DNA of 64,000 nt from CATOSD01 sp965226695 (lineage in GTDB: Bacteria > Chloroflexota > Dehalococcoidia > Lucifugimonadales > CATOSD01). The notes under the pieces were generated by a model. It was given only the letters and a program-made list of their open reading frames with translations. It ran no database searches and had not been told where the DNA came from. Shown piece by piece: positions 54,574 through 62,238 of this stretch. The translations under genes were made by a program, and so were the position numbers. The stretch lies in NCBI GenBank assembly GCA_965226695.1, contig OZ245405.1, positions 2,170,001-2,234,000 of the forward strand, written 5' to 3'. Every line of letters begins with the position of its first letter. Within the stretch, counting starts at the first letter, position 1.

Positions 54574-54597
54574 GCGGGCCGAGTCCGGAGCGGGGGC

Positions 54598-54876
54598 CTA
54601 GGCTCCGCCGGCCACCGCCGGGACTATGCTGATCTCGTCGCCGTCGCTGGTGGACGTGTCCAGCCCCTCGAGGAAGCGCACGTCCTCGCCGTTCACGTAG
54701 ACGTTGACGAAGTTGCGCAGGGCGCCGGTGTCGTCGCAGAGGCGCTCCCTGATACCGGGAAACTCGTTCTCGAGCGCACCCACCACCTCGCTCAGCGTGC
54801 CGCCCTCTACGTTGACCTTGTCCTGGCCGTTGGTGACGCGGCGAAGCGGCGTCGGTATCCTTACCATTACACTCAT
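54598..54876 (-). CDS. MoaD/ThiS-like sulfur-carrier protein ending Gly-Gly-Ala
   Basis: A 92-residue beta-grasp protein with VRIPTPLRRVTNGQDKV, then LSEVVGALENEFPGIRERL, FVNVYVNGEDVRFL and DGDEISIVPAVAGGA. The diglycine of sulfur carriers is followed by one alanine, so the carrier must be trimmed before it can be adenylated and thiocarboxylated, as known for HcyS of Wolinella and CysO-type systems. ATG 54876 is chosen; upstream codons do not fit the fold. It is the last gene of a ThrC - NIL - carrier operon, pointing to sulfur delivery for an amino acid. Confidence 0.85.
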   Translation of the reverse strand: MSVMVRIPTPLRRVTNGQDKVNVEGGTLSEVVGALENEFPGIRERLCDDTGALRNFVNVYVNGEDVRFLEGLDTSTSDGDEISIVPAVAGGA

Positions 54877-54988
54877 GCCTTGCATCCTCCAGATGTTCGG
54901 GTAGCATTCCCCAGCAGCCGCTCCGGCCGCCGGCATCGTCGCGTCTTCAGCTTTTGGGGCAGTGGTCTGACTGTGTGCGAAGAGGTTG

Positions 54989-55231
54989 TTATCCCTCTAT
55001 CACGTCGCCGCCCACCGGGTCGACTCTGACCCCGGTGGCGGAGACCCATCGCATGCCCCTGTCAATTTCCTCTTCCTCGCCCTCCAACTCGAGCACCACC
55101 CAGCCCATGTCCTCCCGAACGTCCGCGCGTCGGATGTTCGTTATGATATTGAACTTCTGGCCGAGTTGGTAAATGACAGGCTCGGTGATAAGTTCGGTCG
55201 GAAACGTGAATCTCACTCTCTTGCTTGCCAT
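54989..55231 (-). CDS. NIL-domain protein
   Basis: An 80-residue ferredoxin-like NIL domain: RVRFTFPTELITEPVIYQLG, then FNIITNIRRADVREDMGWVV and LELEGEEEEIDRGMRWV. NIL domains bind methionine in MetN and occur in proteins for homocysteine biosynthesis in anaerobes. It stands alone here between the ThrC-like enzyme and the sulfur carrier, so it may be the amino-acid sensor or scaffold of the pathway. The ATG is at 55231. Confidence 0.85.
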   Translation of the reverse strand: MASKRVRFTFPTELITEPVIYQLGQKFNIITNIRRADVREDMGWVVLELEGEEEEIDRGMRWVSATGVRVDPVGGDVIEG

Positions 55232-55275
55232 GTCGCTCTCGCAGTCAGGGGTCCGGCTGGCGAAGGGTAGCGCGT

Positions 55276-56499
55276 TCAGCGCGCCGCCATCGCCATCTGG
55301 AAGGCCTCGTAATCGGGTGTCGTCTCGATTGGGTGGATGAGGTCCTCGACGACCTCTTGAGTCTTCAGTCCGTTGCCGGTGACGTAGGCCACCGTTAGCT
55401 CGTCTCGCTTGATGACGCCCTTCTTCACCAGCCTGCGAAGGCCGGATACTACGACGCCGCCGGCGGTCTCCGTGAATATGCCCTCGGTCTCCGCAAGCAG
55501 CTGAATGCCCTCGACCACCTCGTCCTCGGGGGCTATCACCGCCGAGCCGTTGGAGGCGGCGACGGTCTGGAGGGCGTAGAAGCCATCCGCGGGATTGCCG
55601 ATGGCGAGGGACTTGGCGATGGTGTCCGGCACGACCGGCCGCACGTGGAGCGTGCCCTGCTCGTAGGCTTCCACAATGGGCGAGCACCCCTCGGCCTGGG
55701 CAACGTGCATGCCCGTCTTGGGCCGGTCGATCAGGCCCAGGTCGGCCATCTCGTTGAACGCCTTCCAGATCTTGGTAAACATCGAGCCGGACGCGGCGGG
55801 CACCACGCAGTTGTCGGGGGCGCGCCAGCCAAGCTGCTCGGCCACCTCGTACCCCAGGGTCTTGCTGCCCTCCGCGTAATAGGGCCTCATGTTGATGTTT
55901 ACGAACGCCCAGTGGTGGTTGTCGGCCAGCTCGCTGCATAGCCGGTTGACCTGGTCGTAGGTGCCGTCCACGGCGACCAGGTCGGCGCCGTAGATGCCGG
56001 CGCCTATGATCTTGCCCTTCTCGAGGTCGGCCGGGAAGAAGACCACAGTCTTCATGCCGGCTTTGGCGCCGTGCGCCGCTACCGCTCCAGCCAGGTTGCC
56101 GGTAGAGGCGCAGGCGAGCACGTCGAACTCGAACTCGAGGGCTTTGGCGGTAGCCACGGATACAACCCTGTCCTTGAACGAAAACGTTGGGTTTACGCTG
56201 TCGTTCTTGATGTACAGGTTGTCCAGCCCAAGTGCTCTGCCCAGGTTCTTGGCCCTGACCAGGGGTGTGAATCCCGTGCCCATGTCCAGCACGTACTCGC
56301 TGTTGACGGGCAACAGATCCTCGTAACGCCACATCGTGAGCGGGCCGTTGGCGATGCTCTCGCGGCTGATGCTGTTCCCTATGCTGGCGTAGTCGTAGAC
56401 GACCTCGAGGGGGCCGAAGCAGAAGTCACAGACATTGAGAGGCTCGACCGGATATTCGCGGTCGCACTCCCGACATCGCAGGCCCGAAACGTGTGGCAT
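55276..56499 (-). CDS. thrC: Threonine synthase-family PLP enzyme
   Basis: A 407-residue fold-type II PLP enzyme. An N-terminal zinc ribbon has two Cys-x2-Cys pairs (RCREC and CDFC). The PLP lysine is in TFSFKDRVVS (about residue 110) and the phosphate cup is ASTGNLAGAVA. GSMFTKIWKAF and GDGFYALQ-like stretches agree with ThrC. It normally converts O-phosphohomoserine to threonine. Joined with the NIL and carrier genes, it could instead use the same substrate to make homocysteine with protein-bound sulfide. Both readings are possible. Confidence 0.87.
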   Translation of the reverse strand: MPHVSGLRCRECDREYPVEPLNVCDFCFGPLEVVYDYASIGNSISRESIANGPLTMWRYEDLLPVNSEYVLDMGTGFTPLVRAKNLGRALGLDNLYIKNDSVNPTFSFKDRVVSVATAKALEFEFDVLACASTGNLAGAVAAHGAKAGMKTVVFFPADLEKGKIIGAGIYGADLVAVDGTYDQVNRLCSELADNHHWAFVNINMRPYYAEGSKTLGYEVAEQLGWRAPDNCVVPAASGSMFTKIWKAFNEMADLGLIDRPKTGMHVAQAEGCSPIVEAYEQGTLHVRPVVPDTIAKSLAIGNPADGFYALQTVAASNGSAVIAPEDEVVEGIQLLAETEGIFTETAGGVVVSGLRRLVKKGVIKRDELTVAYVTGNGLKTQEVVEDLIHPIETTPDYEAFQMAMAAR

Positions 56500-56572
56500 T
56501 GGCGTACCTTCAGATCCTGTTAGCGTGGCCGAACTGGTGTGGTGTAACGGAGGGCTTACCTAAGGCAACGGA

Positions 56573-56602
56573 ATGGTAACAACACGAACGCGCACCTGTC
56601 AA
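56573..56602 (-). promoter_or_regulatory. Promoter of the thrC operon
   Basis: On the minus strand TTGACA (56602-56597) and TACCAT (56578-56573) with an 18-base spacer ending TGT, an extended -10. It lies 74 bases before the ATG at 56499. Confidence 0.5.
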
Positions 56603-56705
56603 CGCGCGACCCCGCGGCCCGCACATTGACCCTCGCGTCAATCGAGATAGGCGCGAATTGCCGCCCGTGCACGTCGGCGCGGACGGCAGTTCGCCAGACC
56701 CCAGC

Positions 56706-57629
56706 CTACTGGCGCTGAGGCGCCGGCGGCATCGGGTTGGACAGGTTCCTGCCGATGGAAATGGGGATGAGCTCGTCCAGCTCGTCTAGCGTCCAGCGAC
56801 CATCCTTGTGGATGCTCCTCATGACGTGCCTGGGCGAGTAGAGAGACACGACCCATCCGCTGGTGCCGATGACCTGGCCGGTGACGGCCCCGCCTGCCTC
56901 CGTGCTCAGGTAGACGACCTTGGGTGCGTTGTTCTCGGCGTCGCCCACGCCCTCCGGGTCGACCGGAGGCGGAGCCAGCCCCGACGCCTGCGCGCGAAGG
57001 TCGCGGGAGCTCTGCGGCACCGTAGCGGTCATCCTTGTGGCGGCGCCGGGGTAGACGGCGTTTATCGTGATGCCGTAGGGCGCGAGCTCCGGCGCGAGCG
57101 CCCGCACCATGCCCACCATGCCCTCCTTGGCCATGGCGTAGTTCGACTGGCCCGAAGAGCCGAGGCCCGAGCCGGACGAGAACAGCACTATGCGGCCGTG
57201 GTTCTGCTTGATCATGTGCGGAACCGCGTGCTTGACCATGTTGAACGCGCCGTACAGGTGGACCTGCAACACGCCGTCCCATTCGTACTCGGTCATGTTG
57301 AAGATCATGCGGTCGCGCAGGATTCCCGCGGGGTGGGCCAGGATGTCCAGCCTGCCGAAGTTGTCGATGGCCGCCTGGACTATCTTGCCCGCGGAGTCGA
57401 ACTCGGCGACCGAGTCGTAGTTGGCGACCGCCCTGCCGCCGGCCTCGACTATGTCGTTTACGGTCTCGTCGGCGGGAGTGGTGGCCGTGCCGGTGCCGTC
57501 TACGGCGCCACCGATGTCGTTGACAACGACCGCGGCGCCCTCCTCGGCGAGCAGCCTGGCGCATGCGGCGCCGATGCCTCGGCCGGAGCCCGTGACAATC
57601 GCTACCCTGCCCTCAAGTCTGTTTCCCAT
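56706..57629 (-). CDS. SDR oxidoreductase, MFE-2-like, with complete catalytic residues
   Basis: A 307-residue SDR resembling the (R)-3-hydroxyacyl-CoA dehydrogenase part of multifunctional enzyme 2: TGSGRGIGAACARLL at the cofactor site, AGILRDRMIF, QVHLYGAFNMV and SSGSGLGSSGQ, with Tyr164-x3-Lys168 in QSNYAMAKEG and Ser152. ATG 57629 follows GAGAGAGGTC. It is the downstream member of a tandem pair with the next gene and aligns with it without gaps over the first 170 residues. It probably oxidises hydroxyacyl chains. Confidence 0.9.
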   Translation of the reverse strand: MGNRLEGRVAIVTGSGRGIGAACARLLAEEGAAVVVNDIGGAVDGTGTATTPADETVNDIVEAGGRAVANYDSVAEFDSAGKIVQAAIDNFGRLDILAHPAGILRDRMIFNMTEYEWDGVLQVHLYGAFNMVKHAVPHMIKQNHGRIVLFSSGSGLGSSGQSNYAMAKEGMVGMVRALAPELAPYGITINAVYPGAATRMTATVPQSSRDLRAQASGLAPPPVDPEGVGDAENNAPKVVYLSTEAGGAVTGQVIGTSGWVVSLYSPRHVMRSIHKDGRWTLDELDELIPISIGRNLSNPMPPAPQRQ

Positions 57630-57681
57630 AGTATGACCTCTCTCTTTCGTTTGGCTGAATCAGAGCGGAACGGCGCGGACT

Positions 57682-58599
57682 TTAGAAGCCGCTGCCGATC
57701 ATCTTGGGCATGAGCACGTCCATCTCGTCCATGTTGAAGTTGCCGTACTTGTGGACGCTCCGCTCTATTGCGGGGTTCGAGTACAGGTAGATGCTGCCGC
57801 CTCGAACGCCGAAAATGTAGCCGTTGATATGCGGTGCGGCGTCCGTGGACAGGTAGACCGCGAGCGGCGCGACGTTGTCTGGGTCGTCTCGATATCCTGG
57901 ACCCTGCCAGTCGGCGAGCGGCGGGGACTGGCCGATGCCCGCGCGCTCGTCGCGGGGTGCGCCCGACGCGACTCGGTACTCGTCTACCGTGCCCGGGAAC
58001 TGCCTGGTCTCGACCATGGGGGAGATGCCGTTGCAGGTTACGCCGTACCTGCCGAGGTCGCGAGCCACCGTGCGCGTAACCCCTACGATGCCCTCGGACG
58101 CGGCCGCAAAGTTCGAACGGCCAATCTCACCAAGCCCAGCGTCCGACGTCATGTTGACGATGCGCCCGCTGCGCTGCTGCCTGAAGACTATGGCCGCGTA
58201 CTTGCAGGTGGCGAACGTGGCCTTGCCGTTGTTCCTGATGATGAGGTCAAAGTCCTCGGGTGTCATCTGGAAGATCATTCGATCGCGGGTGATACCGGCG
58301 GAGTTGACCAGCACGTCGAGACGGCCGTAGCTGTCAACGGCCGTCTTGACTACGTTTTCGCCGCCTTCCATCTCCGCCACGTTGTCGTAGTTGGCGACAG
58401 CGTTGCCGCCACGCGACTTGATCTCCTCCGCCACGCTGTCGGCGGGGGCTTTCGAAGCCCCAGAGCCGTCCACGTCGCAGCCCAGATCGTTCACCACGAC
58501 GGACGCCCCCTCCTCGGCAAGCAGCAACGCCACGCCCCGGCCAATGCCTCGGCCGGCGCCTGTGACGACTGCTACTTTACCCTCAAGCCGATTTCCCAT
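57682..58599 (-). CDS. SDR paralog lacking catalytic Tyr and Lys (probable pseudoenzyme)
   Basis: A 305-residue SDR with an intact cofactor fold (TGAGRGIGRGVALLL), NSAG and Ser152 (NMTSDAGLG). The active-site motif reads SNFAAASEG: Phe164 and Ser168 replace the Tyr and Lys that its neighbour keeps at the same positions. It could still bind NAD and may form a heteromeric enzyme with the active paralog, as in other paired SDRs. ATG 58599 has GGAGGTAAG 3 bases upstream. It is first in the two-gene operon behind a promoter with a palindromic operator. Confidence 0.88.
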   Translation of the reverse strand: MGNRLEGKVAVVTGAGRGIGRGVALLLAEEGASVVVNDLGCDVDGSGASKAPADSVAEEIKSRGGNAVANYDNVAEMEGGENVVKTAVDSYGRLDVLVNSAGITRDRMIFQMTPEDFDLIIRNNGKATFATCKYAAIVFRQQRSGRIVNMTSDAGLGEIGRSNFAAASEGIVGVTRTVARDLGRYGVTCNGISPMVETRQFPGTVDEYRVASGAPRDERAGIGQSPPLADWQGPGYRDDPDNVAPLAVYLSTDAAPHINGYIFGVRGGSIYLYSNPAIERSVHKYGNFNMDEMDVLMPKMIGSGF

Positions 58600-58679
58600 G
58601 TGCTTACCTCCATTTTCCGCTGTTGCTTTCACTTTCGCCGGCCCGGACTGAGTCCGCCCTGCGTTACCTTACCGCGCAC

Positions 58680-58710
58680 ATTATAGCGCCAAGCGTCTCG
58701 CTTGTGGCAA
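58680..58710 (-). promoter_or_regulatory. SDR-pair promoter with a palindromic operator in the spacer
   Basis: On the minus strand TTGCCA (58710-58705) and a perfect TATAAT (58685-58680) are 19 bases apart. The spacer holds the perfect 15-bp inverted repeat CAAGCG-TCT-CGCTTG (58690-58704). A repressor bound here would block RNA polymerase. It lies 81 bases before the start codon. Confidence 0.6.
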
Positions 58711-58939
58711 ATCACGCCGGAATTGGGGCGCGGCAGGCCTTGACGTAAGGATAAGCGGGCGGAAACCAGGGCCGCCCCGCCTATGCGGCTTCGGACCATA
58801 TCCATGCGGACCAATTTTCGAATCCGCGCGCTAGAAATCGGCTGCGAGATGGTGTTATGCTTAGTTGCCGAGTCTGGAAAAGCTGGCAACCGGCGACCCG
58901 CGTTGGGACCTGGGACCGGGCCTCGCAAGGAGGAATACC

Positions 58940-59209
58940 TTGACTCTAGCCGAACCGAATGTCCCTGTCTGCCAGAGTTGCAACATGGAGATGTTCGAAG
59001 ATTCCGATTTTGGCACCGAGGCGAACGAAACGCTTAGCGTCGAGTACTGCACGCACTGCTACCAGGACGGCGCGTTCGTCGACCCCGACCTCACGGTCGA
59101 CCAGATGAGCGCCATCGTCTCAGACTTCATAGAGGCCGACAACGTAACGATGGCCGAGGCGAAGGCCATATCTAAGGCCCTGTTGTCCAGACTCAAGAGG
59201 TGGCAGTAG
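58940..59209 (+). CDS. Zinc-ribbon protein (zf-ribbon_2-like)
   Basis: An 89-residue protein. CQSCNMEM and YCTHCYQDGAF give two Cys-x2-Cys pairs for one zinc ion, followed by DPDLTVDQMSAIVSDFIE, the pattern of putative zinc-ribbon domain proteins. I chose TTG 58940, preceded by AAGGAGG at ideal distance; upstream codons give no fold. It is a single gene between divergent/convergent neighbours. Function unknown. Confidence 0.82.
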   Translation: MTLAEPNVPVCQSCNMEMFEDSDFGTEANETLSVEYCTHCYQDGAFVDPDLTVDQMSAIVSDFIEADNVTMAEAKAISKALLSRLKRWQ

Positions 59210-59280
59210 CCCCGCTCTTCGGCCAGCGCCGGGCACTGGTTCGGAAATACGCCTTCCGCCTCTCGTGGGTCGGCGCGGCG

Positions 59281-59979
59281 TTACCAGCCCTCGTACCTGA
59301 TTCGAGACGGGTGCGCCCCCAGCGACGTCGCCATGCGGACCATGTCGGCGATCATCGGGGACGGGCCGCATATGAAAAAGAGTGACCCCGCGTCGACGCC
59401 CGCCGCTGCGGCCACGTCGCGGTCGATTCTGCCCACTCTACCGGTCCAGTCGGCTGCGACGGGCCGCGTGACGCTGAAGTGGCAGTCTATATCGGGGTTG
59501 CGGCGGGCGATGTCTTCCAGCTCCTCTCTGAACAGCAGCTCGCCGGGCGTCTTCGCACTGTAAAGCAACGTCAGCGGCACCGACCGTTCGGACTCGTCGA
59601 CGTACCTCACGATGCTCATCAACGGAGTAATGCCGATTCCCCCGGCCACCAGGACGAGCGGGCCGCCCATGTCCGACGTGTAGAGGAAGTCGCCTCCGAC
59701 CTCGACCTCTACAACGTCGCCAACCCTGGCCCTCTGGTGCACGTAGTGGGTGACTGGGTTCTCCCCTACCAACTTCACGGCAAGCTCGAAGCCGCCCGTC
59801 CGGGACGGGGCCGACGTGATCGAGTAGCCGGCCACGGCGGTATCTCCGCCGACGTCAGCATAGAAGTCGACCCATTGGCCGGGCCTGAACGACAGCCGGT
59901 TGCCGCCCGTATCGAGCCGCAGCGCCTTGGTCGTCGGCGAGGCCTGGGTGATTTCGACTATCGTCGCGGGAATTGGCAC
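59281..59979 (-). CDS. FAD/NAD(P)-binding oxidoreductase (ferredoxin-reductase family)
   Basis: A 232-residue FNR-type flavoprotein. It has the FAD-binding barrel with RPGQWVDFYADV and GYSITSAPS (the usual Arg of RxYS is Gly), the NAD lobe with LVAGGIGITPLMSIVRY, and the terminal FFICGPSPMIADMV. No iron-sulfur domain is attached, so it must pass electrons to a separate partner, for example an oxygenase or the LLM enzyme upstream. The start is GTG. It is third in a minus-strand group with the S51 peptidase and LLM genes. Confidence 0.88.
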   Translation of the reverse strand: MPIPATIVEITQASPTTKALRLDTGGNRLSFRPGQWVDFYADVGGDTAVAGYSITSAPSRTGGFELAVKLVGENPVTHYVHQRARVGDVVEVEVGGDFLYTSDMGGPLVLVAGGIGITPLMSIVRYVDESERSVPLTLLYSAKTPGELLFREELEDIARRNPDIDCHFSVTRPVAADWTGRVGRIDRDVAAAAGVDAGSLFFICGPSPMIADMVRMATSLGAHPSRIRYEGW

Positions 59980-60077
59980 GCGCGTATTCTCCCGTTTGTA
60001 GGGCTTGGCGACGGAGGGCGCCGCAGCGGGGCGCGGGTGGTGCGGACTCGCGCTAGTGGCAGCAAATGCGAGGCGCC

Positions 60078-60827
60078 CTACTTGCTCACAAGGCCCGCCA
60101 GGGGCGCGTAGCTCTCGCTCTTCTCGATCGGTTCGGTAGTTATAGTCCCCGAGCGGCTCAGCAGCTTGTATGCGCCCGCACCTTCCTGGGAAGTGATGAC
60201 CCTATAGCCGCCGTCCACCACCTCGATGGCGCAGTTGTTGTCTATGGCGATTCCGACGTCGCGGTTGCGCGAGACCATGCGCTCGAAGTCGGCCTTCCTG
60301 GGCACGCCCGCAGTTGCGCTGTCGAAGTGCGGGCAGCCCAGCGCGTCGATCAGCCCCATGCCCTTCACCCTGACGTAGCTCCAGCCATCCGGCTGGTAGA
60401 AAGCCATAGAGTCGCTGTGGCCCCAGCTGAACCAGCAGATGCAGCCGGCGCTCAGACCGGCGAGCACGACGCCCCCGTCGTGGGCCTCTCGCAGAATGGC
60501 GTCGACGCCCAGCCTGCGCCAGCGGCGCATCATCTTGAGCGTATTGCCGCCGCCAACGTACACCAGGTGCGACGAGAGGATCTTCTCCTCCAGCTCCTCT
60601 CTGGAAGGCGTGACGCCGAGCAGAAACATCACGTCGGTCTCGCAGCCCAATGTATCGCGGTAGACTCTCTGGAAGTCCTCCCAGTAGCTCACCCTGTCGT
60701 AGCTGGCGGTCGGGACGAACAGGGCCCTGGGTTTGGCGGCGCCGGTCAGTTCGATGACACGCTCGTCGATGGCGCGCGTCTCCAGGTTCGCCATGTCACC
60801 GCCGCCGATTGCCACTATCTTGCCCAT
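60078..60827 (-). CDS. Peptidase E-like S51 family hydrolase
   Basis: A 249-residue alpha/beta protein of the peptidase E/cyanophycinase family. It has VYVGGGNTLKMM and the nucleophile elbow GLSAGCICWF (Ser near residue 129), followed by CPHFDS with the catalytic His. Peptidase E cleaves Asp-X dipeptides. ATG 60827 follows GGAGG. The gene begins 31 bases after the LLM gene, in the same transcript. The substrate here is not known. Confidence 0.88.
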   Translation of the reverse strand: MGKIVAIGGGDMANLETRAIDERVIELTGAAKPRALFVPTASYDRVSYWEDFQRVYRDTLGCETDVMFLLGVTPSREELEEKILSSHLVYVGGGNTLKMMRRWRRLGVDAILREAHDGGVVLAGLSAGCICWFSWGHSDSMAFYQPDGWSYVRVKGMGLIDALGCPHFDSATAGVPRKADFERMVSRNRDVGIAIDNNCAIEVVDGGYRVITSQEGAGAYKLLSRSGTITTEPIEKSESYAPLAGLVSK

Positions 60828-60858
60828 TGTGAGGCCTCCCCGAGCCGCGGCTGCGGCG

Positions 60859-62028
60859 CTAAGAGTCGTCCCCCGCTGCGGTCGCCGCCTGCCGCTGAAA
60901 CGCCGGGATCACATCGGCGGCGAATACCCGGAGCTGCTCCATGAACTCGTCGCGGGGCATCCCCTCCGGCCAGTGCAGGATGATGTGCTCCAGGCCGGGG
61001 TACTTGCTCTCCACCTCGCGCAGGTAGTCCACCATTTCCGACGCCGGGCCGCAAATCCACGCCCGCTGCTGTGCCCCGTCCTCCACGCGCGGCACGCGGG
61101 CCGGCGCGCCGGGTGTACCCCAGGTGCGGCCCTGCTCGTCCGCGTACCGAACGAAGCCGAATGGCGCGAACCACTTGTAGCGCTCATCGTGGAAGGGGCG
61201 GAGCCGCTCAATCGCCTCCTGCTCGGTGTCGGCGATGTAGAAGCCAATGCCCAGAGCCAGGTCTTCGCCCAGCTCCAGCGTCCGGCCGTGTTGCGCGGCG
61301 GCCTCCTTGTACCTGGCGAACATGTCCTCGACTATCGTTTCGCCGGTGAGGGCAACGACGCCCTTGAAACCGTTCCTGGCGGTGAACTCGATGCTGCGTC
61401 CGCTCACGATGGGCTGCCACGTCTCCACAGGCAGGTTGAGCGGTCGCGGCACCAGGGTTATCTCTTGCATGTCGTAGCCGCGGTAGGGCACGTCCGCCGG
61501 AATGGTGTAGTGCTTGCCTTTGTGGGAGAACGACTCCTCGTTGAAGGCCTTGCGGATGACCTCCATCTGCTCTTCGAACAGCTCGCGATTCGCGTCGTTG
61601 TCGATGACGGGTGCTCCGAAAGTCTCGACCTCGCGGCTGTGGTAGCCGCGGCCCACGCCGAAGATGATGCGACCGTTGGTGAGCACGTCTGCCAGGGCGT
61701 AGTCCTCGGCCAGGCGCAGCGGGTGCCACATCGGGGAGATGTTGAAGGCGCAGCCGAACTTGAGCCTCTTCGTCTGCGACGCGAGGTGCGTCCCGAGCAG
61801 AATTATGTTGGGGATGCACTCGTAGCCCTCGCGCTGGAAGTGGTGCTCCGCCATCCACAGGGCGTAGTAGCCGAGCTCGTCCATCAGCTTGGCCGCCCGC
61901 GTCGCCGTGTCGTAGGACTGTACCAGGCGCTCGTTCGAGTAGCGCCGGTCGTCCGCGGGCGTGCCGTCCAAGCCCACGTTTTCGAGGTCGATGTTGCCGA
62001 CGTAGAGAACTGAGAAATGCTTGATCAT
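60859..62028 (-). CDS. LLM-class flavin-dependent monooxygenase
   Basis: A 389-residue TIM-barrel flavoenzyme of the luciferase-like family. It has YYALWMAEHHFQREGYE, then NISPMWHPLRLAEDYALAD and GRIIFGVGRGYHSREV, and a C-terminal EHIILHWPEGMP. These enzymes use reduced FMN supplied by a reductase; the FNR-like gene downstream could supply electrons indirectly. ATG 62028 has GGAG 6 bases upstream; a start at 62040 adds four residues. Substrate unknown. Confidence 0.9.
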   Translation of the reverse strand: MIKHFSVLYVGNIDLENVGLDGTPADDRRYSNERLVQSYDTATRAAKLMDELGYYALWMAEHHFQREGYECIPNIILLGTHLASQTKRLKFGCAFNISPMWHPLRLAEDYALADVLTNGRIIFGVGRGYHSREVETFGAPVIDNDANRELFEEQMEVIRKAFNEESFSHKGKHYTIPADVPYRGYDMQEITLVPRPLNLPVETWQPIVSGRSIEFTARNGFKGVVALTGETIVEDMFARYKEAAAQHGRTLELGEDLALGIGFYIADTEQEAIERLRPFHDERYKWFAPFGFVRYADEQGRTWGTPGAPARVPRVEDGAQQRAWICGPASEMVDYLREVESKYPGLEHIILHWPEGMPRDEFMEQLRVFAADVIPAFQRQAATAAGDDS

Positions 62029-62238
62029 GCGATGCTCCAAGCCGGTCGGCAGAATGGAGTGGCGGGCCGGCCACGCCCATTATAGCGAACCCCACGGCGG
62101 GGCGCACAGTCGCACACAAAGGGTTGCCGACCAGGCCTTGTTGGCTCTCCGTTGACATTGGTGGCAGGGTTTGCCGCGCGATTCCACTCTGCGCAGGGAC
62201 CTGTGAACCGGACGCGCGGGCGGTTGGCGAACCTGCGC

